Shown piece by piece: positions 34,901 through 46,282 of a stretch of 64,000 nt of DNA. Numbering within the stretch: the stretch's first letter is position 1; each line of letters opens with the position of its first letter. The notes under the pieces were generated by a model. That model was given only the letters and a program-made list of their open reading frames with translations. It did no database searches and was not told the origin of the DNA. Source of the stretch: Beroe ovata (lineage: Eukaryota > Ctenophora > Nuda > Beroida > Beroidae); assembly GCA_946803715.1 (NCBI GenBank), contig CAMPET010000033.1, positions 194,885 to 258,884 on the forward strand, read 5' to 3'. A program made the translations under genes and the position numbers.

Positions 34901-37900
34901 GTTCGTCGGTAGATAGCAATATATTAAATCATATCATTTTGATGGTCAAGTACTATTATGTTCCAGACGATTTCTCAATCTGCACACCTATTGCAACAGG
35001 CGTTGGGGATTGTTCCAATTTTTTCAATGTGTACTTAATCTTCGTCTGTATTATTTGAAAAAAATCCATTTCAGTGCAAAAGGAGCAAACTGCTACATCA
35101 AGATCAGCTCGCTTGTTTTCCTTCGAACACTGTTACAGCACCATAAACCCGACATTTTCCAATCCACACTTACCGAGACCCTCTCCTGTGTTATTGGTGC
35201 TGTCCAGGATACCTTTTACAAGGTTATACCGATATAAGAACACTATGAATACAGAATTTGTTAAAAACTGTGATAGGCTCACTTGAAATTCGATTGTTAG
35301 TATTTTTGACGTTCTCAGGTCATATCTGAAGCTCTTCTTGTAAGCGAACAGTTGGTGTTTGTGATTCGCCCCCCGGGCAGCAGCAACCAAAATGTTGCTG
35401 AGATGAGTACTGCTATTTTCAATGCAACACTCTATCGGCTGAAAGAGGCTGATCTCGATCAAGAAGTTAAGGAACGAGCCATTACCTGCATGTACGTATC
35501 TTATTTTACCAATGTGTTTGTCCAAAATTCAGTCTGATCTACTGGGATCATTGAATAGTGTCGTATTGGGATGTTGTTAAACCGAAATCACTCAACTTAT
35601 TCTCCCAGGGGCCATCTCTTGGCTAACATGGCTGATTTACTCCAATCACAACTAACCATCGCGCTTCCACTTTTCTTGGATAGATTGCGTAATGAGATAA
35701 CCCGCTTAACGACAGTTAAAGCGCTCACCGTTATTGCAAAGTGAGTTGTATTGTTTGGTACTCGTTACCATTCCCCGTAAACCACGTTCCCTCATTCATG
35801 AACCTCAGCCATCTATAATTACTCGTCGCTTGTTGTGGCAATTTCGAGTTAGTTTTTGGAGCGCGCTTGCATGTTTGGTAAGTTCAAATCTCAGCGCGCG
35901 CAATGTGAACATTTGCTGCACGCGTTTTTTTGAATTCACCTGATTGCTTTCTGAACCAAATTATCTTGAATTTTGTTTTCAAGCGTTGGCAAAACATTCC
36001 TTACCGAAATTTCAACTGGTTTAACGCCATATTTCATTTTCAGATCGTCATTGAACGTCGATCTTCAACTGATATTGGTGAGTCTTGTCTCAAATTTCTC
36101 TAACAAAATTTTCCTAATAAATTTTGTCTGCAGATAGGCATTGTTTAGCCGATCCTATGAAGCTTAAACTCAATTTAAGATTGAGAATGGTCCAGTTTAG
36201 AACTTGCTCAAAGGAAAGAATTTTTTGTTTTCTGAATTCACCATATCCCCAGGGTGACGCTTTCCCTCTCCTTGGCACCTATCTCCGCAAGACAAACCGA
36301 GCTCTCAAACTTTCTACACTGGAATTGCTCGAAAATATACTCATCAAATATTGTTAGTCGCTCGCCTTTCCGACAGCAATTTCTTGACACCATTTTCTGG
36401 TCGAGAATCCCTTGACACCACTTTACCGACTCTCATCTCTTGACACCACTCTGTTGACATTTTTCTCTTGACACCGCTATCTTGACACCACTCCCTTCTT
36501 TCTCAGCATCTTGCATCACACTGCCCATGGTAAACGATCTTCTATCCGAACTGCCCCGACTGATCAGCGAATCTGACACACACGTCTCCCAACTTGCTCT
36601 GATCATTGTGTGCAGGCTCTCGGAGAGTATGCCACAATCCATGAACAAGGTTAATTTTGAACTCGAATCTGATGTCCATTTCTGCACTAATCTCCCCTCA
36701 ATTCCGCGTTGGGATTTTCCCACGAAATTCTCACATCCCCACCTTTATAGATCCTTGAAGGAGTGTTGCCAGCAGCTCTTACGCTTATCCGGTCTCCCTT
36801 ACTTCAAGGAAGTGTTCTCAACACCATGACTGTCTTCTTCTGTAGTCTAGTACGGTCTGGTAACCCCAGTAAGTACAACAATTCTTCCCCCATCTTCTAT
36901 CCTGCATTTTAACGATGCTAGCGAATTCGATCCTGCCTCTCATCACCCCCTCACTATATCTCATCCAGGTTTGACATTTGTCGAGTTAGTCCAGCACCTG
37001 ACCAACCCCGTTTATAACCCGTCTCCCGCCACCCAGCCCGCCAACTCCCCTCTTGCCGTTCATAAACAGGCGTTCTATTCTACCTCTTCTTGTGTATCGG
37101 CACTCGCACTCAAATGTGCCACTGAGACAGGTATTGTTGGAACTCGTCCCCCAAATCAGAGACATCGAACTCTCCCCAGTCTTGGCGATTTGTTCAGTTA
37201 TTACTATCGATTGTAGACTTCACCAATCACTTGTCCAGAATATCAAGCTGTTATCACCCAACTGTTGGACAACTTGCGAGGCACGGACATGTCATGTAGT
37301 GTCCGACTGTTCGGACTACTGACCCTGGGGGGGATTGGCAAACACCGGGATCTCAGCGAACACTCCGACCTCCAGGATGTCATCATGTCGTCATTCAACA
37401 GCCCGACAGAGGAAGTGAAATCAGCAGCTTCGTATGCTCTAGGTATACACCACTGATCTAAAACTGATAGTGGATTTTCATGAAGAGTGTTCGCAGGGGG
37501 GAGGGTCGAATACTTAACTGGATCATTTTTGTGCCGATCGCACTTAGATTACCAATTTTAATATCAGGTAACGTGAGCGTGGGAAATCTGAACTTGTACT
37601 TGCCAATAATCCTGAGTGAGATCAAGAACAATCCGAAGAGACAATACCTACTCCTTCATTCCCTCAAGGAGATCATCACTTCTATGAGTGATGTTGAGGA
37701 GAATGTGAATCTTCTGAAGGTTGGTCTCGTGGTGTTTGCCTACCATCACGTCGGAAATTTTGTCGGAAAATTGTATATAAGTGAACAAATAATCGCAGGA
37801 CTCCCCCCTCTACGACACTCACCATCTCCCCCTCAGACATACGTTCCCCACATGTGGAATCTCCTGGTCCAGTACATGGAATCCTCAGAGGAAGGATCCC

Positions 37901-39119
37901 GGAAGATAGTAGCAGCGTGTCTGGGGAAACTCATGCTCATCGACCACGAAACTTGTCTTCCCAAGCTCCTGTCCTTCATCACGTCCCCTAACCCACATGT
38001 CCGGAGCACAGTAGTGACAGCTGTCAAGTATACTGTCAAGGAGGAGCCCCAGACTATTGATACCATGCTGCGCCAGTATATCGGTCAATTCTTCTCTCTG
38101 CTGAAAGACGAAGACGTCCACGTGAGAAGGATGGCGCTCGTCACGCTCAACTCCACAGCTCACAACAAACCGCTCCTAATTCGTGATCACATGGACATAA
38201 TCCTCCCCGATTTATACAAGGAAACAACGATCAAACTGAAGCGGGAAGTGGAAATGGGTCCGTTTAAGTACCCCGTGGATGACGCTCTCGATAACCGGAA
38301 AGCCGCGTTCGAGTGCATGTACACCGTCCTGCAAAACTGCATGGATCGTGTCAACATTTTCCAGTTTCTGGATCATATTGAGATAGGACTGAAGGATGTC
38401 CCGGATATAAAGATGTTGACGTATCTGATGGTTCTCAGACTTGTGCATATCAACCCCACAGCCATTACCCTCAGTAAGTTATATAGTTAGTACTTTAGTA
38501 GTAACTCCGCTTTCTCTCTGACTGAAGGTTCCGTTTACCATCACTTTTCACCATTTAGCCACCTCTCCCTACCTTCCCTCCCTTTTAGTAACTCCCTTTA
38601 GTTCTCGAACCCCGTTATTTCTCACCCCCGTTCTTACCATTACTTCCCACTCTCCATCCCCTCGTTTACACAGTACACACTTCTTTCCTCAGAGTTGGAA
38701 AGTATTCTAGAGCCACTTCGTGACACATTCCAATCCAAGTTGAAGGACATCTGTCCTATTGGGCAGGAAGTTGAGAAGGTTGCCGAGTTGAAGAGGAGCG
38801 CCATGAGGGCAGTGGTAGCTCTCAGCAAAATCAGTGACATAGGTGAGTGGTTGTTCACGAGTCAGGAGCTCAGAGTTGGGGGTGATAAACTCAGAAAATT
38901 GACTTCTCTAGGTGCTGTCCTAATCCTATCGATAATCCTCAATATTTCTGAGTTCTGATTCCAACCAACCCCCATTTATTCCCGACAGAAAAACACCCTA
39001 CATTCATTGACTTCATGAAGAAGATCCGAGCGAACAAGGAAACCGACCTCCTTCTCGAACAAGAACTGCAGGCCAACCAGGGAGGATATGACGACCTGGT
39101 CTTCTCTGCTGATCACTGA
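31986..39119 (+). CDS. CAND1: Cullin-associated NEDD8-dissociated protein 1
   Basis: HEAT-repeat solenoid that wraps un-neddylated cullin-RBX1 and exchanges substrate receptors in cullin-RING ubiquitin ligases. The 24 exons I traced give 1233 residues; human is about 1230. Exons: 31986-32027, 32115-32216, 32285-32465, 32566-32672, 32741-32897, 33251-33371, 33550-33661, 33841-33980, 34122-34209, 34312-34493, 34659-34844, 35075-35222, 35319-35491, 35609-35740, 36044-36077, 36253-36352, 36507-36649, 36751-36868, 36969-37130, 37239-37442, 37568-37719, 37837-38473, 38693-38842 and 38989-39119. Exon 1 (14 codons, [10 protein letters not shown]) supplies the family N-terminus. Hallmarks are [18 protein letters not shown] followed by an acidic tract and [58 protein letters not shown] and REVEMGPFK. 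Introns are mostly 60-350 bp. The gene looks intact and housekeeping. Confidence 0.97.
33662..33845 (+). repeat. Intron repeats copying a 3' splice junction
   Basis: The intron before CAND1 exon 8 contains several copies of CAGGTGCTAGA or CAGGTGCC. The true acceptor junction reads CAGGTGCTAGAATC, so the intron carries near-copies of its own exon start. Confidence 0.7.
36375..36495 (+). repeat. Degenerate CTTGACACCACT repeats in a CAND1 intron
   Basis: Six or more CTTGACACCACT-like units fill most of the 154-bp intron 36353-36506. The same word, in both orientations, recurs at 45825-45960 in a GPCR intron. Confidence 0.7.
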
Positions 39120-39997
39120 CACACGGTGAAACTTATATATGTACACTTGCAATGATGACGTGTCATGGTGACGTCATAGTTACGTCATGGTAACGTCACC
39201 TTGATTTCATGGCAACGGTTTAATATTTGATGCTCCATGCTAGGAATACAAGAGTTGTATTCATTAGATTCATTTCATTGTAGGTTCGAATATTCGAAAC
39301 AGGTCCCTAGCGCTTAGCTAATTCATGTTGTTTTAAGAAATGCTTTGGCTAGTTTATTAGTCGGCTGTTCGGGTCTGCTGAGGCCCGTGTTCAATGTGAG
39401 AGGTTTTTCATAGCTCTGTATGAGTCTGGAGGAAATTTTTAACTCGAATTCGCAAAATTTGTAATGTTGAAGTAAATTTATGCAACTTTTTGTGTTGCAA
39501 CTCCCATATGTGTGTATCGAACTTTGTCACGGAATTCCATCCACTTGGAATGAGAACATTTCGCCAACCTCCGTCACCAATAACACGCATACACGAACAC
39601 ACGCATACACGTTACACGCATACTTTTCTGCCCTCTCCCGATGTTACATTTTCTTAGCTTTGACCACATATTGAAGAACACAGCTGCTGTATAATCTCGC
39701 ATTTTCCGCGATCCATCAGATTCGATTGTTTCTCCAGCTGTCACGTGACACGTAGCAACACACCTGGACAAAGTTAAGATAATACTTGTCAATCCCTATA
39801 GACGACACCTTTGCCACTCTGCGCACCCTACTCTGAATAAGAGGTGCGAAATTTGACGAGTGTTTTTGCGGACACACACACACACGCTCCATCTTTACGA
39901 TAGTGTGAATTTCATGAACTCAGAAAACAACACACACTGATTTTTGTGGTTTCTCTTGCATATTCAGTGAAACATTTGTGTACGGAGAGCAACCAGT
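39120..39997. other. Intergenic region before the 1192-residue gene
   Basis: 0.9 kb with ACACGCATAC repeats near 39588-39620 and a short CA run near 39875-39890. TTGCATATTCAG at 39956-39967 is a plausible acceptor 30 bases before the ATG, suggesting a 5' UTR intron of the following gene. The CAND1 3' UTR must also lie here. Confidence 0.5.
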
Positions 39998-42900
39998 ATG
40001 ATGCTGACCGCTCTTGCCCTACTGTCGGCTGTGCTAAGCGTGGCAACCGGCTCCATTTCTAAGGGAATTCTCGAGAGAGATGCCCTCGGAGAAACCCTGA
40101 CAGTCGGAACTTTCTACGATGCAAGAAAGTCGCTCGTCATGAACGGCGCTAGTTTCTGGTCTCAAGCTGACCTGGAGAGCAATGTCGTCAATATGGACAC
40201 ATTCTACTCCACTGTGAATGTGGATATGGACGAAAACTCGGATGATCACAAATACAAGATGGACATCAAGGCAGAACTTCACCTCAGCGTTATGTCCGGT
40301 GAGATCGAGGTCGATGGATCTGCCCGGTACCTCAGAGATACGAAGGATAATAACGATGTTTCTCGAGCCGTTCTCGAGTACAGAGCCACCAAAAGGACTG
40401 ACCTCCTACCCCAGAGCACCCCCAAAACCTATCCCGAGCTGTGCGGACTGATTGATGACAACACAGGGCCTACCCATGTCATATCATCCATTGTGTACGG
40501 ACTGAGGGCTAACTTTATCTTCGACACTGCTATCGGCAAGGATGACACTACTCAGAGCATCTATGGGAAGTTGAAAATCAAGCTGAACAACTTGCCCAAC
40601 TTCAAACTTGACGCAGAGGCGGAAGTAACCATGAACAACACTGACACTGATGACTTAACGGACACAACAATTACTTTCTATGGCGATGCAATCCCAACTA
40701 AGATGCCAGGCACTTATAAACAAGTCAAAGAAACATTCGATGAAATCCATCAACAAGCTGTTGATGGCGAAAAGCTGACTCCCATTAGGTACCAACTGAC
40801 CCCCATTGGTTACTACTGCAGTGGTATTGATGCCGTTCTCAATGATATTTCTCACACTCTCACTTCGAAAGCCACCTCCGTTCTTTCTGAGCTCAGCTCC
40901 CTGAAAACCCGAGTAAAAACTCTGCTGAACACCGAACCTGCTCTTCGATTCCCTTCAATCAGGAAACAGCTCATCACGTTCCAAGACGGACTATCTGTAT
41001 TCGCTTCTGATATAACCGAATCCATAGCTGCCATTATCCCCGAAGTGAAAGCTGGAACTAAGAACCTGGAGGATTTCGCGGGCGTAATCTCGACGTACAT
41101 GGGCAGTGTGTACAACAAAGAGAGAGCGGACATCTTCCTCGATCACAGAGCCCGTGAGATAAACACGATCCAACTTGTGACTGACAAAGCCCAGGCTGCC
41201 CCCTCTGTCGTGCTGTCAGACAGGGGTGAAGCAAGTGACAACAAGTGTATCTTCAGCAGCAAGTACGCCACGGTCTACCAACTGTACGTTCTCCCGTCGG
41301 AAGATGTGGCAGCAACGTACATCGCAGGTAATTACGACAATTCACAAGAGTCGGACAAGTGGTTTAACGACCTGGAGAGTGTTGGCGAGGCTGGATCTCA
41401 ACTCCTCGCCTTCCTGGACCATGCTGCCGCAACTGCAAACGACAGACATTGCAGTCTGATCCGGCTGGACAACATCGAGAACAAGGCAGACAAGGAAACG
41501 GTGATCATCATCTACCAGAATGGAGTTCAAGTGGAGGGTGACTTTGTTTTCCCGGGAGCTCCCCCAGCCCCAGAGTGCATCAGACCTAGGTTCAGCAGTT
41601 TCGTTATCTCAGCCGTGCCCAACACTTTGCCAGCTAGCCATGTCTCGGGTTTCCAGGTGACTGCTACGTGGAAGAGAGCTCTGCCACCCAGAGACGACCA
41701 GACGGAGCGATTTGCTTATTTCCCAACAACATTCGACGTCGATAACACGGAAACTTTCGAGATATCAGGACTTGACCCGGACAAGGAATACGAGATCAAG
41801 GTAGCGTACAGGATCCCATTCGTTGATGACATTGGACCTCAATCCGAGCCCACTATCTGTACGACGACTGCCACCTCACCGCCGCTGGTGCCACGTGTGA
41901 GACAAGGCGGCCATCTGGATGAGATTATTGTGGAGTGGGAGCACCCTGTGGAGAAAGTGGAGGGGATCGATGATGACGACATAACGTACCACGTATCTCT
42001 CTTCTCATCAGAGATAGACAAGAGTACCTGCGTTGACAGGACTGTCGATCGGTACGGCGTCTACTACCGTGGCACAGTGTCCACAACGAATCAAGGGGCG
42101 GAGTGCGCTAACTGGGAGTATAGCGACGCCAGTGAGGGATACCGATCTGCCGACTACCCCGGCCATGGTCTCGGCAATCACAACTACTGCAGAAATCCAG
42201 ACGGGGAGGAGGATCCGTGGTGTTTCCTCGCCAACCCTGGTCCTCATGACGATACCTGGGACTTCTGCTCGGTTCCGGACTGCAGAGACGCTGACTTGGA
42301 ACGAGTGCTGGTTTTCCAGAAGAGAGCGGAAACCACACCCAGCAGAAGAAAATCTGTGACTTTCTCCGAACTTGAGTCCGGACAGCTGTACGAGATAATC
42401 GTCCGAGCTGTATATGACAAGGTTGCCAGTGAAAAGGCTGGTCTGATATTTGGCACAAAGCCAAGTCCTCCTAGTGCTCCCACCCTGAGTGACGCAACGG
42501 AGAACTCCATTGATATCAGAGTAGATATCAGTTCAATGAGAATGCGGTATCCCTTCACCATGGACACACTCAAAGTCTTGTACACCAAGATTAGTGTCAC
42601 TGCTGACAAAACTGTGTACGGTACTACGCTCACCAGATCAGTCGACATTGCAGGCATTACCGATGTCAAAGTAGTCCGAGTTGATGGGCTCAGTTCGGGC
42701 TCGTGGTACGACGTGCAAGTGTTGGTCCAGACAAGGATGCCAAGTGGAGAGGTACTGGAGACAGACGCGTCACAGGGCATACTCGTGCTGACAGTGCCCA
42801 GCTCAACTAATGAGGACGGGTCTGCTCTGATCACCAGCATCAACCAGTTCAACACCGAACTAGACTCAATCCTGGCCAGCACTGAAACCGCTCTGAGCGA

Positions 42901-43576
42901 CGCAAAGCCGGCTGTCACACAGATGAAGAGCATTGCGGCTTCCTACAACTCGCTTTCCACCGATCTCCTGGACTCAAAGAGCAGCACTGAGCAAAGTATA
43001 CGAGCTCTGGAGCCCATGATGAGAGCTCTGCTGAAACAGAGTTGTATAAAACGAGGCATCAAATACTCGGATTACACTGCGGGAAGTACTAGTTCCTACA
43101 GCTGTAAGTACAGTGGATTAAGTCACGAGTATGAGTGTATGAATAACTGTGTGAACAGGTGTAACAGTGTAACGGAAGCTATCCGATTCGCTAGTCCTCC
43201 TAGCCCTGAGGCAGGTGAGTGTGTTTGTCTCACTCAAAGATCCGGAGGAATTGTCGAGAAGAATGGATTTTACACGAGTATCAACAAGAAGTGCTGGGAC
43301 ACCTTTTCAGCAACTGCTGAGACATTTGCTAGTTGCACCATCAAGGAAAGACGGTACTCGGGCACTGATATTTACAGCACCAAGGTAGTGGGAAGCATTG
43401 TCGATTGTGTGAGGCTGTGTACTGAGGAGCAAGGATGCGATGGAATCGTTTTCAACGAGTCACAGGGAACCTGCTGGTTAAAACGATCTATTCAGAGGTC
43501 TTCTCAGACCGATTTAGCATATACCAGTATCGAACTTAGCTGTCTTTTACCCATGGACAATAACACAGAGTTTTAA
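39998..43576 (+). CDS. Secreted SNTX-type MACPF-like / fibronectin III / kringle / PAN-like protein
   Basis: A 1192-residue intronless protein with a signal peptide (about 1-19) and no clear later membrane helix. Residues about 30-270 match the stonustoxin/neoverrucotoxin-type N-terminal domain (GETLTVGTFYDAR, GSARYLRDT, HVISSIVYGLRANF, ending near GYYC), a MACPF/CDC-like fold also found in many non-venom proteins. A helical stretch (about 275-390) and an alpha/beta region (about 410-515) fit the SNTX helical and thioredoxin-like segments. Then come fibronectin III (about 520-625), a second fibronectin III split by a kringle (six Cys, 678-762; YRGTVSTT, NYCRNPDG, PWCF), a third (about 824-935), a helical region (about 940-1010), and Cys-rich PAN/apple-like modules (about 1016-1182, including GCDGIVFN and GTCWLKR). 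It probably acts outside the cell in adhesion, defence or matrix; pore formation is not shown. The ATG gives a proper signal peptide. Confidence 0.8.
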   Translation: MMLTALALLSAVLSVATGSISKGILERDALGETLTVGTFYDARKSLVMNGASFWSQADLESNVVNMDTFYSTVNVDMDENSDDHKYKMDIKAELHLSVMSGEIEVDGSARYLRDTKDNNDVSRAVLEYRATKRTDLLPQSTPKTYPELCGLIDDNTGPTHVISSIVYGLRANFIFDTAIGKDDTTQSIYGKLKIKLNNLPNFKLDAEAEVTMNNTDTDDLTDTTITFYGDAIPTKMPGTYKQVKETFDEIHQQAVDGEKLTPIRYQLTPIGYYCSGIDAVLNDISHTLTSKATSVLSELSSLKTRVKTLLNTEPALRFPSIRKQLITFQDGLSVFASDITESIAAIIPEVKAGTKNLEDFAGVISTYMGSVYNKERADIFLDHRAREINTIQLVTDKAQAAPSVVLSDRGEASDNKCIFSSKYATVYQLYVLPSEDVAATYIAGNYDNSQESDKWFNDLESVGEAGSQLLAFLDHAAATANDRHCSLIRLDNIENKADKETVIIIYQNGVQVEGDFVFPGAPPAPECIRPRFSSFVISAVPNTLPASHVSGFQVTATWKRALPPRDDQTERFAYFPTTFDVDNTETFEISGLDPDKEYEIKVAYRIPFVDDIGPQSEPTICTTTATSPPLVPRVRQGGHLDEIIVEWEHPVEKVEGIDDDDITYHVSLFSSEIDKSTCVDRTVDRYGVYYRGTVSTTNQGAECANWEYSDASEGYRSADYPGHGLGNHNYCRNPDGEEDPWCFLANPGPHDDTWDFCSVPDCRDADLERVLVFQKRAETTPSRRKSVTFSELESGQLYEIIVRAVYDKVASEKAGLIFGTKPSPPSAPTLSDATENSIDIRVDISSMRMRYPFTMDTLKVLYTKISVTADKTVYGTTLTRSVDIAGITDVKVVRVDGLSSGSWYDVQVLVQTRMPSGEVLETDASQGILVLTVPSSTNEDGSALITSINQFNTELDSILASTETALSDAKPAVTQMKSIAASYNSLSTDLLDSKSSTEQSIRALEPMMRALLKQSCIKRGIKYSDYTAGSTSSYSCKYSGLSHEYECMNNCVNRCNSVTEAIRFASPPSPEAGECVCLTQRSGGIVEKNGFYTSINKKCWDTFSATAETFASCTIKERRYSGTDIYSTKVVGSIVDCVRLCTEEQGCDGIVFNESQGTCWLKRSIQRSSQTDLAYTSIELSCLLPMDNNTEF
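42029..42283 (+). other. Kringle domain embedded in a fibronectin III domain
   Basis: The segment runs from the first to the sixth kringle Cys. Upstream (from about 41877) the sequence has fibronectin III strands A-C (IIVEWEHP, ITYHVSLFSSE). Downstream it resumes with VLVFQKRAE, VTFSELESGQLYEIIVRAVY and GTKPSPP, the E-G strands. The kringle therefore sits in the loop after strand C. Confidence 0.75.
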
Positions 43577-43738
43577 AAGCGGTGCTTCATGAATGAACTT
43601 TCCAAATGGATTTGAATTGAATGCCAAATCAATTTCGACATTGTATCTGTCATTAATTTCAAACCTTTTGTTCTTGTCATTGTCATTGTCAAACTCAAAA
43701 GCTTGCACCTTGGCTGATGTCAGAGAAATAGGGACAGA

Positions 43739-43849
43739 CTTGTCAGATGTTTATGTTACCTGACCTGTTTCTCGCGCGCGGCGCGCGCGCCTTCATCGAA
43801 GGCCTTCGATGAAGGCGCGCGAGAAACAGGTCAGGTAACATCTGACAAG
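43739..43849. repeat. GC-rich inverted repeat 1
   Basis: CTTGTCAGATGTT at the left pairs with AACATCTGACAAG at the right. The arms continue through GTTACCTGACCTGTTTCTCG to a CCTTCATCGAAGG centre. The left arm has two extra segments, one a GCGCGC-type expansion. Confidence 0.9.
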
Positions 43850-44330
43850 GACAGACAACGACAAAACGTTATCCTTTAATCCTTTATGATAATCGGACGC
43901 GGCCCGGATTCGACAGTACAAGCATGTGCACACGTTGCACGCCCTTGCCCCTTATTATACTCTGTGATACTGATACGAAATGTCTTAAAAATAAAATTAA
44001 AAAACACGGAGCCGCGCAGAGGCCAGATCACAAATAAAATTCAAATGAAAATTGAAAACCTGACATTGACATTTGCGCAACGCGCGCGCGGCTCAGCGCG
44101 AACGGTCGCGGTGCGGGACGCGGCCTGGCGGGTGACATGGCATGAGGTACCTGGCGTCCCAGTGGCACACTGGGTCACTGGCACGCATGTCAGGGCATGT
44201 TTCGTATTGCGCGACGCGCGTCCATGTCCTAGTGTCCTACCCCTTTGCCCTATTCCATATTCTCCATCACGCGCCGCGCAAACAGCGGGCTGATCTGTAT
44301 AGTGTCACTGTCAAATATTATCTGAATTTG

Positions 44331-44401
44331 CCGGATGTTATCACATATCTGTCCACTGTTTCTTGTGCGCGCAAGAAACAGTGGACAGATAACATTACCG
44401 G
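44331..44401. repeat. Inverted repeat 2
   Basis: CTGTCCACTGTTTCTTG pairs with CAAGAAACAGTGGACAG around TGCGCG. The outer parts CCGGATGTTAT and ATAACATTACCGG also pair, with small insertions. Confidence 0.9.
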
Positions 44402-44415
44402 TATGTCATGTCAAT

Positions 44416-44530
44416 GTGTACACATGGAAGAAAGGGGGACGGAAGGAAAAAGACGCGCACTTTACAGTGGAAACTGCTTACAATGGCGCGTCTTTTTCCT
44501 TCCTTCCGCCTTTTCTTTTGTACACATACG
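44416..44530. repeat. Inverted repeat 3
   Basis: The left arm TGTGTACACATGG through GGAAGGAAAAAGACGCGC pairs with GCGCGTCTTTTTCCTTCC through TTTTGTACACAT. The spacer is about 27 bp and there are a few mismatches. Confidence 0.85.
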
Positions 44531-44816
44531 CGTTATGATTGGCAATGACAACAAGTACAACATGTCAACATAATGATAATCATGAACTTGAAGGCGATGA
44601 CGAGTACGACTGAGAAGAATGAATCATTCATCTCACTCTCAATTAATTGAAATTTAATGATTAAATTTAAACTGAGATCAAGAGTTAAGTAGTGAATTGT
44701 CACTGAAAGTTTATCTATTGAAATTGGGTAGTATTACTGTTAGCGAAACAAAACTGATGAAACAGCTTAAAGTAAAATCTGCACTGCCATAATTTAAAAT
44801 AAGGAGCAAGGACGGT

Positions 44817-46172
44817 TTAACTGGTATGGCATCTCTGAGTGGGGCTGGTCGGTAGTCCGATATCGAGACGAGAAGAGGCCAGATGATTACCTCTTCCTGA
44901 GGAAGAGGAACACCCGAAAACCTTCTCAAAACTCACTTTCATAGTCATTAGTTCCGCTTTGAAAGCGGTATTTCGGAAGAGGTAAATCACCGGGTTGAAC
45001 ATCGAGTTAAGGTTCATCATCAACATCCACATCGTTTCCAGAATCTTGAACATATTCTCCGAGATGGCAAATGGCCAGGTGTTATCCATGAGAAGATACG
45101 AGAAGTAATAGCAGATGAAAAAATAGTTGATAGCGTAGCAAATAACAAACAGCAGGATTACACAGAGAGTTGTTATTGTCGCGTCCCGTTCCACTTGCTT
45201 CGTTTTTACGAGCTTTCCCGACGATGATTTCGATCTCCGGAATGAAATACCTCGTCGGAGACTCGTGAGACTTGTGAAGTTGTTACTGGCGGTGTTGCAG
45301 CTCGGAGATTCGGAGCAGTTGTCCGATCGTTGATGCATGAGACCTCTAACTGCGGCCGCAGCTTGGTGATGATGTCGCTGTGGAAAGGGGTAAGATATGA
45401 AATGATGGGGAAATGCGAAAATCAATGAGACGCACCGACACCAAAAAATAATTTTACAGGGGGCTTACTAAAAATAAGTATTCCTGGCCTATTTTTTACG
45501 TAGAATTCAAATCCGAAGGAATTTTTGGGCTAGCTCATCGGGAATTTAGAGAAAATTCTAATTTCTTCTCAAATAAGGGGTTCGAAGTCACTTGACGAGT
45601 AGCTCCTCCTAGATCTTCATAATCTCGAGAATCTGTGCAAAACTCACGCATCTACGAGAGAGAAGTATCATCATGTGAAGAGGACAGAAGATGAGAAGGA
45701 CAAAACAGATGGAGAAGGGGACAACTTGGAGGAGCGCGTAGTAGTAAATCTCCTGATCCCCAAAAACGTCTGAAGTGAAGTAGTTGCAGATCCCCACTTG
45801 CTCGAGATAGATGTACCTGAAAAAAAAGTGGTGTCAATAGATAGGAACACCGGGTTAAAAGTTGAGTCAATAGTATTAGCATTGACACCACTTTCAGTTT
45901 TTGCGTATCGATTCAATACATTTGGATACTGCGCGAAAGTGGTGTCAAGGAAACACGCGGTTGTCTGGTTTGGCTGACAGTACCTAGGCCTATATTGCAC
46001 AATGTTTACCTGAATCCTTTGTAGTACGGCGAGAGTGATCGAAGAAGAGAGATGACCCATATTGCCACAGTTACCATGACACCTGTCTAAAATTAATAAA
46101 CTGGGATTACAAATTGTGGGACATCTGTGTGTGTTGTGTGCGTCCAAATTATATTGGAACTCCCCCAACAAA

Positions 46173-46205
<33 letters not shown>

Positions 46206-46235
46206 NNNNNNNNNNNNNNNNNNNNNNNNNNNNAG

Positions 46236-46282
<47 letters not shown>

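Larger units (their letters stand above)
43577..44816. other. Convergent intergenic region rich in hairpins
   Basis: 1.24 kb between two convergent stop codons, with no gene. It holds three successive inverted repeats and strongly CpG-rich patches (43775-43800, 44080-44130, 44215-44290) quite unlike the AT-rich flanks. The small open frames here are by-products of the GC content. Confidence 0.7.

Noticed and set aside
42244..42933. 229-residue minus-strand frame
   Set aside because: It is the antisense shadow of the fibronectin/kringle part of the 1192-residue gene, with no start context or motifs.
43886..44573. Plus-strand frames of 135 and 143 residues
   Set aside because: They lie in the CpG-rich hairpin cluster; few stops are expected there and the composition follows the DNA.
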